Position numbers and translations under genes: made by a program
Source: Legionella clemsonensis
GTDB taxonomy: Bacteria; Pseudomonadota; Gammaproteobacteria; Legionellales; Legionellaceae
DNA length: 64,000 nucleotides
Reading direction: 5' to 3'
NCBI RefSeq assembly: GCF_002240035.1
Contig: NZ_CP016397.1
Location: 2,870,001-2,934,000 of the forward strand
In this document: positions 1-8,622 of the stretch, in pieces
Position numbering within the stretch: the stretch's first letter is position 1
Layout: every line of letters begins with the position of its first letter
Notes under the pieces: model-generated
Database searches by the model: none
What the model saw: only the letters and a program-made list of their open reading frames with translations
Told to the model about the DNA's origin: nothing

Positions 1-75
1 CCCCGTCAGGCCCGGAAGGGAGCAGCGGTAGCAGTTGATTCGGGTGCCGGGGTGTGGCTCTTAGAGCTGCCGCCC
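1..75 (+). ncRNA. ffs: 4.5S signal recognition particle RNA (3' part)
   Basis: The first bases hold the conserved SRP RNA domain IV hairpin: the GGAA tetraloop (bases 14-17) between AGGCCC and GGGAGCAGCGG, followed by the GTGCCGGGGTGTGGCTC segment typical of bacterial 4.5S RNA. The RNA binds Ffh and guides inner-membrane proteins to the translocon. Its 5' strand lies left of the window, so only the 3' part is seen and the 3' end is approximate. dnaX starts about 15 bases later. The protein partner ffh is encoded about 10 kb away at 10865. Confidence 0.9.
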
Positions 76-90
76 AACTTGTGAAGCCCT

Positions 91-1791
91 ATGAGCTATT
101 TGGCATTAGCACGTAAATGGCGACCACGTACTTTTTCTCAACTGGTTGGCCAGGAACACATTAATAAAGCGCTAATTAATTCGCTTAACCAGCAGCGATT
201 ACATCATGCTTATCTTTTTACAGGAACCCGTGGTGTAGGAAAGACAAGCATAGCTCGTCTTTTAGCTAAAGCTCTGAATTGTGAACAAGGAATTGGAGCA
301 GAGCCTTGTTTAAATTGTGAAGCCTGTACCTCTATCGAACAAGGACGCTTTTTAGACCTGATTGAAATTGATGGAGCCTCAAGAACACGTGTCGAAGACA
401 CGCGCGAATTACTGGAGAATGTTCAGTACGCCCCCACCCATGGTCGCTTCAAAATTTATTTAATTGATGAAGTCCATATGCTTTCACAGCATAGCTTTAA
501 TGCCTTACTAAAAACACTTGAAGAGCCACCAACACATGTAAAATTTTTACTGGCAACAACTGATCCACAGAAATTACCTGTAACTGTACTTTCACGCTGT
601 TTGCAATTTCATCTTAAACATTTGACAGCAGAATTGATTAGTCAACATCTGCACTATATTCTTACAGCGGAGCATTTAAATTTTGAGGCAGCTGCCTTGG
701 AGATTTTGGCTAAAGCTGCTAAAGGTAGTATGCGCGATGCCTTAAGTTTGCTCGATCAAGCCATTGCCTGCTGCAATGGAAATTTAGTAGCCTCCGAAGT
801 AAAAGCAATTTTAGGGTATACCCAACAAGATTATGCAATTCATTTAATAGAGGCTTTGGCAACTGCAAACCCCCAAATAATTTTACAGATTAGCCGACAA
901 ATTGCAGCCGAAGGCGGGCATTTTCGCTATGTGTTAGATGAGTTTCTGCACCACCTGCATGATATTACTATTTATCAAAGTATTGGGGATAATGATTTAT
1001 TGGAAATTAGCTTACAAGTTAAATCATTAGCTAAACAATTTACTCCAGAAGATATCCAACTATTTTATCAAATCGGTATAAAAGGTTCGGAAGAGATGTA
1101 TTTAGCACCCACTTTGGCAATGGGATTTGAAATGACTATCCTGCGAATGCTAACTTTTAGACCGGCTCCGAAAATCAAACCACCTGCTCTAGCTTTTGAG
1201 AGGTCAACTGACAATATGCAGGTTACGAATAATGAAGTGAATAATTTCAACAAAGAATCTTCTGCACCAGATTTGTCTGCCTCCTTGCAGAGTACAGACA
1301 CCGTTGTAAAACTCTCACCAACAGAATCAGAGTCTGCACGCTTTGAAAAACAAATAGATGCGCCTTCTATAGAAAGTGTTAGCACTACAGAACAACTTGC
1401 TACCGGAGAAAATTGGGCGCAAATACTAGGCCAGCTTAAACTTACCGGATTAGCATTTAATGCAGCCGAAAATGCTGAACTCCTTGTTAAAACAGGACGT
1501 GAGATAACGTTGCGCGTTGCTAAAGGTCATGAGTCGCTATTCACTCCTGCGATTGTTCATCGCATTGAGCAAGCTCTATCAAATTATTATAGAGAAGCAA
1601 TTAAAATTGCATTAACCTGTGAAGAAGTGATACATTCATCCCCCGCTCAACAAAAGCAGGTCGTACAACACCAACGTCAACAGGAAGCGGAGCTTTCCTT
1701 AGAAGAAGATGCTTTTTTTCAGCAATTAAAACAAGAGTTTTCGGCCGAACTGGTCAAAAATTCTATTGAGTCCATTAAAGATGAATTATAA
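91..1791 (+). CDS. dnaX: DNA polymerase III subunit gamma/tau
   Basis: This is the clamp-loader ATPase that opens and loads the beta clamp and, as tau, ties the polymerase cores together. The protein has 566 residues. Seen: Walker A GTRGVGKT at 45-52, four zinc-ligand cysteines (64, 73, 76, 79), Walker B DEVH at about 126-129, sensor TTD near 156-158 and the SRC arginine-finger motif at 168-170. After residue about 370 comes a low-complexity linker and a tau C-terminal domain. I saw no A_AAA_AAG slippery heptamer like the one that makes gamma in Escherichia coli. The order ffs-dnaX-ybaB-recR is common in gammaproteobacteria. The start codon has only a weak ribosome site. Confidence 0.97.
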   Translation: MSYLALARKWRPRTFSQLVGQEHINKALINSLNQQRLHHAYLFTGTRGVGKTSIARLLAKALNCEQGIGAEPCLNCEACTSIEQGRFLDLIEIDGASRTRVEDTRELLENVQYAPTHGRFKIYLIDEVHMLSQHSFNALLKTLEEPPTHVKFLLATTDPQKLPVTVLSRCLQFHLKHLTAELISQHLHYILTAEHLNFEAAALEILAKAAKGSMRDALSLLDQAIACCNGNLVASEVKAILGYTQQDYAIHLIEALATANPQIILQISRQIAAEGGHFRYVLDEFLHHLHDITIYQSIGDNDLLEISLQVKSLAKQFTPEDIQLFYQIGIKGSEEMYLAPTLAMGFEMTILRMLTFRPAPKIKPPALAFERSTDNMQVTNNEVNNFNKESSAPDLSASLQSTDTVVKLSPTESESARFEKQIDAPSIESVSTTEQLATGENWAQILGQLKLTGLAFNAAENAELLVKTGREITLRVAKGHESLFTPAIVHRIEQALSNYYREAIKIALTCEEVIHSSPAQQKQVVQHQRQQEAELSLEEDAFFQQLKQEFSAELVKNSIESIKDEL

Positions 1792-1822
1792 TTAATGAAA
1801 GTAATCCTAATGAGAGGTCAAC

Positions 1823-2158
1823 ATGGATATTAATCAAAATCTTGGCAACATCATGAAAGAAGCGCAAAAAATGCAACAGCGCATGCAGGAAGCTCAAAAG
1901 CAATTAAGTCAATTGGTTGTAAGAGGGGTTTCTGGTGGCGGCATGGTGGAAATTGAAATGAACGGTCGTCATGAAACTCATAAAACTAAAATAAACCCCT
2001 CATTAATGGATGATGTTGAGATGTTAGAAGACTTGGTAACAGCAGCATTTAATGATGCAGTTCGTAAGGTGGAGCAAGCTTCAAAACAAAAAATCAGTGA
2101 ATTGACCGCCGGTCTTAATATTCCTACTGATTTCCTGAAAGATGAGGAGAGGGAATAA
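1823..2158 (+). CDS. ybaB: YbaB/EbfC family nucleoid-associated protein
   Basis: This is a small dimeric DNA-binding protein, usually encoded between dnaX and recR as here. The 111 residues begin with a long amphipathic helix rich in Gln and Met ([20 protein letters not shown]), followed by a Gly-rich turn and the beta-sheet core with the MNGRHE segment. A good ribosome site (GAGAGG) lies 8 bases before the ATG. The family binds DNA broadly and is thought to act as a nucleoid protein. Its position suggests co-transcription with dnaX and recR. Confidence 0.95.
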   Translation: MDINQNLGNIMKEAQKMQQRMQEAQKQLSQLVVRGVSGGGMVEIEMNGRHETHKTKINPSLMDDVEMLEDLVTAAFNDAVRKVEQASKQKISELTAGLNIPTDFLKDEERE

Positions 2159-2166
2159 TTCGAGTG

Positions 2167-2760
2167 ATGGATACGTTGGGTCGTTTGGTGGATGCATTGC
2201 GTTGTTTGCCTGGGGTAGGTCCGAAATCAGCTCAGCGAATGGTGTTTCATTTGTTGCAGCATCAACGTCAGCGTGGTTTGCATTTGGCTTCTTGCCTTCA
2301 AGAGGCCATGCACACTATTCAACACTGTAAGCGCTGTAAAAACTACACCGAATACGAGTTATGCAAACTTTGTCAAAATCCCGAACGTAATTTAAAAATC
2401 CTCTGCGTGGTAGAGACACCTGCAGATGTTACAGCCATCGAACAAAGTAACTCATTTAATGGGAGTTATTATGTATTGATGGGGAAAATTTCGCCGCTTG
2501 ATGGTATGGGTCCAGAGGACATAGGTCTACCGCAATTACGCACTTTAGTGATTGAAGAAAAAATTACAGAAGTAATTCTTGCTTTAAGTCCTTCTATTGA
2601 AGGTCAAACTACAGTTCATTTCATTCATGAGTTACTTAATGATCAACCGGTACAAATAAGTCAGCTCGCGCACGGTATTCCTTCCGGGGGCGAACTGGAG
2701 TTTTTGGATGGCAGTACTATAAGCAATGCATTGCGAAATCGAGCTATTGTGAATATATAA
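2167..2760 (+). CDS. recR: Recombination mediator RecR
   Basis: RecR works with RecF and RecO to load RecA on gapped single-stranded DNA. The protein has the helix-hairpin-helix segment LRCLPGVGPKSAQRM at its N-terminus, a four-cysteine zinc finger (HCKRCKN...ELCKLC), and a Toprim domain with VVETPADVTAIE and LSPLDGMGPEDIG. Length (197 residues) matches the family. I chose the ATG at 2167. A GTG three bases upstream is also possible, since the purine-rich site GAGGAGAGGG is somewhat far from both. It follows ybaB after 8 bases, in one operon. Confidence 0.96.
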   Translation: MDTLGRLVDALRCLPGVGPKSAQRMVFHLLQHQRQRGLHLASCLQEAMHTIQHCKRCKNYTEYELCKLCQNPERNLKILCVVETPADVTAIEQSNSFNGSYYVLMGKISPLDGMGPEDIGLPQLRTLVIEEKITEVILALSPSIEGQTTVHFIHELLNDQPVQISQLAHGIPSGGELEFLDGSTISNALRNRAIVNI

Positions 2761-2761
2761 G

Positions 2762-3607
2762 ATGCAAAAGATTTATCGATTACTACAAGGTTGTAGTTTT
2801 TTTATTCTATTTTTGATTAATGCCAGTGTATTTGCTTCATTTAATAAAAGTCTTTGGCCTATCTGGGAAACCAATAATCCTTTATCCGAGAAAACCATCT
2901 CACATGCCGAATGGCAGCAATTTTTAAATAAACGCGTGGTTACTAATGAGGAAGGAATTAACCTGGTCGATTATCCAAATCTTACTGATACTGATTATGA
3001 TCTATTGAAACGTTATCTCACCAGGATGAGTAAAATTGATATAGATGCCTATAATCGGGACGAGCAACTGGCTTTTTGGCTAAATCTTTATAATGCACTT
3101 ACAGTACAAATCGTTGCTGATTATTACCCGGTAGGAAGTATTGAAGAAATTAATATTTCACCAGGATTATTTAGTATCGGTCCTTGGGGCGCCAAACTTA
3201 TTACTATCAATGGGACTCCCTTATCACTTGATGAAATCAACAATCGAATTATTAGACCCATTTGGAATGATCCACGTACGCATTACGCCATAAACAATGG
3301 CTCCATTGGGGCTGCCAATTTACGTAAAAAAACTTATCATGGCTCAACCATTGAAGCCGACTTAAATGAAGCAGCCTCTGAATATATTAATTCTCTGCGC
3401 GGGGCGCAAGTCATTGAAGGTGAGCTTATTGTCTCTAAAATTTATGAATGGTATAACGAAGATTTTGGTGGCTCTAAAGCAGATATTATTACTCACTTAA
3501 AACAGTTTGCTAAAGAGCCATTACGCAGTCAATTGAAACATATTAATACTATTGATGGTTATGTCTATAATTGGCATTTAAATAGTACCATCGCACCCAA
3601 ACCGTGA
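2762..3607 (+). CDS. DUF547 domain secreted protein
   Basis: This is a 281-residue protein with an N-terminal hydrophobic signal segment (about residues 6-25, ending near VFA-S). The body matches the DUF547 pattern: a segment reading FWLNLYNALTVQ near residue 106, then ...PIWNDPRTHYAINNGSIGAANL and a late YEWYNEDFGG. The function of DUF547 in bacteria is not established. It starts 1 base after the recR stop and overlaps the next gene by 4 bases (GTGA), so recR, this gene and the sulfatase-fold gene are probably co-transcribed. The signal segment suggests a periplasmic or membrane-anchored location. Confidence 0.8.
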   Translation: MQKIYRLLQGCSFFILFLINASVFASFNKSLWPIWETNNPLSEKTISHAEWQQFLNKRVVTNEEGINLVDYPNLTDTDYDLLKRYLTRMSKIDIDAYNRDEQLAFWLNLYNALTVQIVADYYPVGSIEEINISPGLFSIGPWGAKLITINGTPLSLDEINNRIIRPIWNDPRTHYAINNGSIGAANLRKKTYHGSTIEADLNEAASEYINSLRGAQVIEGELIVSKIYEWYNEDFGGSKADIITHLKQFAKEPLRSQLKHINTIDGYVYNWHLNSTIAPKP

Positions 3608-5637
3608 ATAAAAAATTTTTTCCCCATTATTTTACCAATTTTATTTTGTTCAACGCCCTATTTCTAGGTTTACAGTTTATTGCTGTGCTTAGTCAAAGTG
3701 GGGGTTTTCTTAATGCGATTCCACTGCCACTGAATGTTTATTTGCAAATCGCTGCTGCTGCCGTCATTCAAGTACTTCTTTATTTTTTATTAGCCTTGAT
3801 ACAATTATTTTGGCTTTGGGGAATAAAAGATAATTATTTAGCCAAAATCTCCTTGGAGCGCTGGCAACTCATTATTTTTGCGTTTTCTGTTATAACCATC
3901 CTTAGTGCCAACTGTTACTTCTTTCCTTTGAGCCTGTTTAGTCGCTTGTTTCTACCTGCTATTCCTATTTTTTTCATTCAAATAGTGATGATAATTTCTC
4001 TACTATTTCTTGGATTATTCACTGTTATAGCACTTCTCAAGGCTTACTTTCGCTCTCCGATATTGTTGACCGCGGTATTGGGAATAGTAATTTTAATAAG
4101 TTTTTTTAATTTTTTTTATCAGCACGTACCCTTTGCAGATCAACGGCAAACTCAACAACCTAATATTATTCTCATTGGTATTGACTCTCTCAGTGCTGAA
4201 CGAATTAATAAAGTAAATACACCTAACCTCTATCAATTTATTAATAATAGTGTTTCCTTTAAAGAAGCGATTACACCCCTGGCAAGAACCTACTCTGCCT
4301 GGGCTAGTATTCTGACAGGACTATATCCCCTTCATCATAAAGCGCGTTATAACTTAATGCCTTCTCATCTTATTAAAAGTTCCGAAAGTCTAGCCTGGAT
4401 TTTACAAAAAAAAGGATATACCACCATTTTTGCGACTGACGAACGTCGATTCAGTACCATTGATAAGGATTTTGGTTTTCAGAAGATTGTGGGTCCACGT
4501 TTAGGGGTTAATGATATTTTATTAGGTACTTTTTATGACTTTCCCTTAAGTAATTTTCTCATCAACTCCTCGCTTGGTCGCTATCTATTTCCTTATAACT
4601 ATTTAAATCGTGCCAGCCATTTCTCCTACTATCCCAGCAGTTTTGATGAGGCATTAAATCAAACTCTAAAAAAAACTGCCCCACAAAAACCTCTATTTCT
4701 GGCTGTGCATTTTGCGCTTCCACATTGGCCTTATGCCTGGGCTGCCTCATCACCAGCAGAGGTAGGTGATGTCTACAGCGTGCAAGAAAGAGAAGGGCTT
4801 TATTTTTCTGCTGTTTATGAAGCGGATAAACAGGTGGGGACTCTTTTAGGAAGACTCAAAGAAGCGGGTTTATTACAAAATGCCATGGTGGTTATTTTAA
4901 GTGACCATGGCGAATCATTGTATCAATCCGGTAGCAGAAGAACCTCACTGACCAACTACCAAGGCGAGGGAAAAAGCAGCCTTGCTGATTATTTTAAACG
5001 TAAAACATCCACAGAACTTGAAATGAGCGCAGGTCACGGCTCAGACTTACTCAGTCCAATACAATTTCATTGTTTGCTCAGTTTTAATTTTTTTAATCAC
5101 AATAAATTGGTATTACAACGAAAAATAGTCGATGCAAGAGTGGCTTTAATTGATATTGCACCTACCATATACGCTTATTTAAAATTACCTTTAAAACCAC
5201 ACTTTGATGGCATTTCATTGCTAAATGCTATTCTGAGTAATCAACGCCCTGAAAAACGCATTTTTTTCCTGGAGAGTGGGGAGCTTCCCAATATGATTGT
5301 ATCTCAAGAACGCGCCAGAACCTTAGGAAGGTTATTGTATGAAGTCAATTCAAATAATAATCAACTGCAATTGAGAGAAGATAAATTACCATTACTGGAT
5401 GCCTTAAAATTATATGCAATTCTTGATGGTGATTGGCTGGTTGCCTTGTATCCTGATGATTATCGATATATTACAGTTATTTTGCGCTTAAGCAATGATC
5501 AATGGACCGATAATTTGAATTCACCATTTGCCCGCTCCTCCCCTGCCAAATCAATGCTCAAACAATTACTACAGTTTTATCAGCAGGAACTGTCCTCCTA
5601 TCCTAAATCAAAGGTGACTCCCGACCTCCTGGAATAA
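3604..5637 (+). CDS. Membrane-anchored sulfatase-fold protein (phosphotransferase or sulfatase-like)
   Basis: The protein has 677 residues. About five hydrophobic segments occupy residues 10-175, followed by a large alkaline-phosphatase/sulfatase-fold domain. Seen: metal-site Asp in LIGIDSLSAER (Asp194), a likely nucleophile in LARTYSAWASILTG (Thr229), SDHGES near residue 435 and a second AGHGSD motif. A Thr nucleophile after several membrane helices is the layout of lipid A phosphoethanolamine transferases and LTA-synthase-like enzymes rather than of classic sulfatases, which use a Cys/Ser formylglycine site. The substrate is therefore uncertain. It starts with GTG inside the stop of the DUF547 gene and overlaps the convergent gene by 30 bases. 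Confidence 0.75.
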   Translation: MNKKFFPHYFTNFILFNALFLGLQFIAVLSQSGGFLNAIPLPLNVYLQIAAAAVIQVLLYFLLALIQLFWLWGIKDNYLAKISLERWQLIIFAFSVITILSANCYFFPLSLFSRLFLPAIPIFFIQIVMIISLLFLGLFTVIALLKAYFRSPILLTAVLGIVILISFFNFFYQHVPFADQRQTQQPNIILIGIDSLSAERINKVNTPNLYQFINNSVSFKEAITPLARTYSAWASILTGLYPLHHKARYNLMPSHLIKSSESLAWILQKKGYTTIFATDERRFSTIDKDFGFQKIVGPRLGVNDILLGTFYDFPLSNFLINSSLGRYLFPYNYLNRASHFSYYPSSFDEALNQTLKKTAPQKPLFLAVHFALPHWPYAWAASSPAEVGDVYSVQEREGLYFSAVYEADKQVGTLLGRLKEAGLLQNAMVVILSDHGESLYQSGSRRTSLTNYQGEGKSSLADYFKRKTSTELEMSAGHGSDLLSPIQFHCLLSFNFFNHNKLVLQRKIVDARVALIDIAPTIYAYLKLPLKPHFDGISLLNAILSNQRPEKRIFFLESGELPNMIVSQERARTLGRLLYEVNSNNNQLQLREDKLPLLDALKLYAILDGDWLVALYPDDYRYITVILRLSNDQWTDNLNSPFARSSPAKSMLKQLLQFYQQELSSYPKSKVTPDLLE

Positions 5638-7068
5638 CTGCTCAAGCGTTTTATTTTCTAATAGGACAGGATTCGCATAAAGTGCCATAATACGCCTTAT
5701 AGCTTCCAAATTACGACGACCAGGTTTTAGCGGTTTGTGGGAATTACTTCTTGAATAAGGTGCCGTAGTAATATGTCGGCTTAGTAGCTCTTGACGAATG
5801 GCCTCCATGACACAATCAAGTGCATGATAAACTCCGCTAATTGCCTCTTTTTGTACTTGTGTAGCCAGGGGTAAAGCAGCAATTTTCTGATCTTCTAATA
5901 CCGCTGCAAGACTTCGCATGAGGTAACAGCTATCTTTATTCGCGAAGTAACCATAAAGATCAAGACATTCTGTTGTTGATAATTGCTGAAATAATGCTTG
6001 CATGTAAAGGGAAAACTTCATGTAATTATCGCTGGTGTCACAGTTATGGCCTGACTGCTGCTGTAGTGTCATTACCGTATCAATTAAACGATTAGGGTTA
6101 AACCAGAACTTATAAGCTCGAAATAAATTATTTAATTTATTTTTAGCCGCCAAATCATCCGAAAGAATAATATTGGGTAGTCGCCATTCCTTGAGGGCTG
6201 CAATAATTAATTGATGATTTTCCTCTTCCATTGCAACGGTAATTCCTTGCGGCAAATCATCACCATGCAGTAAATAATCATGCAACTCACCGAGTCCACG
6301 CTGCTTTAAAGACTGCATGATTGTTTGATGCATGGTTTCAATAAATTGATGAAGCATAGTGAGTCTGGCTTTTACCGATAACAATTTTTCAGGGTGCAAA
6401 ACTTGCTTAAAGAGTTGATGCGGATTGGATTTATAGAAAAAGAGATTATTAATGGTGAATATAATCTCCGGTCGTTTAAACAAAGCTGCTAACTGCAGTA
6501 TTTCTGTGTCATCCAGTTTGGCTAACAGAGCTAATGCAGCAAGAATATTTTCCCCAGTATCATTGGCAAAAGCTACTGTGGCATGAAGCCACTCTGCACA
6601 AGACTGAGATTCAATCAAAATTTTAAGTTGTCCCGTTAATGAGCGTTGGGTGTATTCCAAGGACTGAGGTTGAAGTCCATTTAATTGTTCCTGCAATGAT
6701 TGATAATAAAACTTTAGTTTTCGGACTAGTTTTATCTCATCTGATAAAGTCATACTTGAGTTAAACTGTTGTTTGAGCGTTTGAATTGTTATATAGCATC
6801 GAGAGGGACTATTTTCAGAAAGAGGGTTTGTTACATTGCAATCTTGCGAGGAAGCCGGTTTCAGTAAATTTAATAATTCCTCGTATCTGGAGGCCAGTTC
6901 GGAGCAGTACTGTGCCGCATCAGCGATACGCAACCTCGTATTTTTTCCATCTCCCATCGCCTTTTGTAAACGATTTTCAATGTATTTGATGGTATATTTG
7001 AGTAAAGCCTTGGCGCGGTAGGAATCATTCACCAGCCAATCTTTTGCAAATCCTTTTGCATCACTCAT
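5608..7068 (-). CDS. Hypothetical helical protein, 486 aa
   Basis: I do not recognise this protein. It is soluble-looking and alpha-helical throughout, with no signal peptide or membrane segment and no catalytic motif. It has a Ser/Arg/Lys-rich linker before the last 40 residues (SRSNSHKPLKPGRRN). A strong ribosome site (AGGAG) lies 5 bases before the ATG. Its 3' end overlaps the 3' end of the convergent sulfatase-fold gene by 30 bases. The codon use looks like that of its neighbours. Its make-up (long, helical, lone, no conserved operon) fits a lineage-specific protein. An effector role is possible but nothing in the sequence shows it. Confidence 0.75.
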   Translation of the reverse strand: MSDAKGFAKDWLVNDSYRAKALLKYTIKYIENRLQKAMGDGKNTRLRIADAAQYCSELASRYEELLNLLKPASSQDCNVTNPLSENSPSRCYITIQTLKQQFNSSMTLSDEIKLVRKLKFYYQSLQEQLNGLQPQSLEYTQRSLTGQLKILIESQSCAEWLHATVAFANDTGENILAALALLAKLDDTEILQLAALFKRPEIIFTINNLFFYKSNPHQLFKQVLHPEKLLSVKARLTMLHQFIETMHQTIMQSLKQRGLGELHDYLLHGDDLPQGITVAMEEENHQLIIAALKEWRLPNIILSDDLAAKNKLNNLFRAYKFWFNPNRLIDTVMTLQQQSGHNCDTSDNYMKFSLYMQALFQQLSTTECLDLYGYFANKDSCYLMRSLAAVLEDQKIAALPLATQVQKEAISGVYHALDCVMEAIRQELLSRHITTAPYSRSNSHKPLKPGRRNLEAIRRIMALYANPVLLENKTLEQLFQEVGSHL

Positions 7069-7222
7069 AGTGACTCCTAACTATCCTTGTAGCTAGAAAT
7101 GCCTTTATACGCAGAGTATATCCAAGACAGAAATAGAGTACTTCTTATTTCATTTAAGCATGATGTGTTTATTTTTGCCACTTCAGAGATGAAAATCAAA
7201 TAAAAATGATAAACCATTAGAA

Positions 7223-7246
7223 AGGAGATGCTAAAAGGCATCTCCT
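7223..7246 (-). terminator. Hairpin after the small lipoprotein gene
   Basis: A perfect 9-bp stem (AGGAGATGC / GCATCTCCT) with a 6-base loop lies just past the stop of the minus-strand lipoprotein gene. On that strand it is followed by a partly T-rich stretch. This looks like a Rho-independent terminator of modest quality. Confidence 0.6.
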
Positions 7247-7253
7247 GATAGAA

Positions 7254-7622
7254 TCATAGACCAGTGCTGCTATCGGGTAAAATACGCGTCGTTTTACCAT
7301 ATACCACTAATACTTTTTGTTTAACTTTCAGATTTAGATCTTCCGCTTGCGCTACTGAAACAATTGCGCCACTGTTTAGTTTAATCACATAAACATAGCC
7401 ATGCCCACCGTCAAGATATTCACTGCCAGGGGCTTTATCACTTCTACCCGTACCCACTTGGCTATGGAATTTAACAGGACGCTTGGAAATAATGACGCCG
7501 GAAGCTACTTTTTTTAATTTACCCACTTCGTTAACATCATAATCTCCAGGAGGTACATCTTTAGAGCAAGCGCCCAAAACTAAACATAACGCTACTCCTA
7601 AAGCATAAAGTAATTTAGTCAT
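7254..7622 (-). CDS. Small outer-membrane lipoprotein, SlyB-like C-terminal part
   Basis: This 122-residue protein has a clear lipoprotein signal: a charged start, a hydrophobic stretch and the lipobox LGAC at residues 16-19. The C-terminal half (YVYVIKLNSGAIVSV, then KQKVLVVYG and TRILP) resembles the C-terminal beta domain of SlyB/PcP-type lipoproteins. The glycine-zipper membrane segment those proteins normally carry is missing. A good ribosome site (GGAGA, 8 bases) precedes the ATG. It is a single gene between hairpins, probably its own unit. The relation to SlyB is inferred from pattern only. Confidence 0.75.
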   Translation of the reverse strand: MTKLLYALGVALCLVLGACSKDVPPGDYDVNEVGKLKKVASGVIISKRPVKFHSQVGTGRSDKAPGSEYLDGGHGYVYVIKLNSGAIVSVAQAEDLNLKVKQKVLVVYGKTTRILPDSSTGL

Positions 7623-7819
7623 TCTTTTTATCTCCAGGTAAAATTTAAAATTAGGTATCAGGTAAAAATCTGCTCTATTCTACAAATTCAGATTCTTTAT
7701 TGCCAGTAAAGCGACTGAGATTTTTAAATGCTCTAATGAAAATTACTACAGGATGCAAAATCCCCCCCAGGCAGTGTATAATTTCTAATTTAATGCCACT
7801 AGTGGAGGGGAATCGACAA

Positions 7820-8554
7820 ATGCTGCATCGAAAATATTTACTTATTATTGACGATGCCCCTCTAGACGAGCAGCTTGTAGATTATTTTGCTAAATTTGAT
7901 TTTAACATTATTCAACAGTCTGATTTCTCCCAGCTCGATAAGGGGATTAACCCACCACCTGCTGCATTACTGGTTAACTGGGCATTGATTCAAAAAGATG
8001 AAAGTATCATTAGTAAATTGTATCATCGTTATACTGTACCACTATTGGTGATTAGCGACAAAGTTGATGAAGACGTTTGTGTGCACATGTTAGAAAGCGG
8101 CGCTGATGATTTTTTAGTAAAACCCATTCACCCCAGGGAGTTACATGCTCGTATTAGCGCTATCTCTCGACGAGTGCAACGCGCTGCTAAAGAGGCAGAA
8201 CAAGAGAAAGAAGTGTTACTTTTTGCCAATTGGCGTTTATACCCTGCTTCCCGACAAGTGTTTGACAGCAATACCCACAATGAATTACAGCTCAGTGCGG
8301 GGGAATATGATTTACTGTTAGCTTTTGTACGTCAACCTCAGCGTGTGTTAGGTCGAGAATTTTTATTACAACTCACTAAAAATAGTGATCTTACACCTTT
8401 TGATCGACGTATCGATGTACAAATTAGCAGATTAAGGCAGAAAATTGAGACGGATGCAAAAAAACCAGCACTCATTAAAACCATTCGAAATGGCGGCTAC
8501 TTGTTTACTGCCAGGGTATTATCTATTAAAGAACAAGGTGAGCCCGTTAATTAA
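7820..8554 (+). CDS. OmpR-type response regulator lacking the phospho-acceptor Asp
   Basis: The protein has 244 residues: an N-terminal receiver domain (about 5-120) and a C-terminal winged-helix DNA-binding domain (about 140-240, with GREFLLQ, RRIDVQISRLRQKIE and IRNGGYLF). I chose the ATG at 7820 because GGAGGGG lies 9 bases upstream and the receiver starts at once. The open frame itself extends 40 codons further upstream. The acidic pair (Asp11, Asp12) and the late Lys (LVKPIHP) are present. The residue at the phosphorylation site is Asn53 (ALLVNWAL) instead of Asp. No histidine kinase is adjacent. It probably acts independently of phosphorylation or through another signal. Confidence 0.88.
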   Translation: MLHRKYLLIIDDAPLDEQLVDYFAKFDFNIIQQSDFSQLDKGINPPPAALLVNWALIQKDESIISKLYHRYTVPLLVISDKVDEDVCVHMLESGADDFLVKPIHPRELHARISAISRRVQRAAKEAEQEKEVLLFANWRLYPASRQVFDSNTHNELQLSAGEYDLLLAFVRQPQRVLGREFLLQLTKNSDLTPFDRRIDVQISRLRQKIETDAKKPALIKTIRNGGYLFTARVLSIKEQGEPVN

Positions 8555-8575
8555 CTCGTATTAGCGACGTTGCCT

Positions 8576-8618
8576 GTTGAAATATTTTAAGCCACTAGGC
8601 TTGCTAAAATACTTCAAC
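8576..8618. terminator. Bidirectional hairpin between convergent genes
   Basis: An imperfect inverted repeat (GTTGAAATATTTTAAGCC against GGCTTGCTAAAATACTTCAAC) sits between the stop of the response regulator and the stop of the convergent CorC-type gene. T runs flank it on the plus-strand side. It probably ends transcription from both sides. Confidence 0.6.
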
Positions 8619-8622
8619 ACGA

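Noticed and set aside
91-1791. Search for a programmed frameshift in dnaX
   Set aside because: No A_AAA_AAG heptamer or similar strong slippery run was seen in the linker region, so I do not claim a gamma form.
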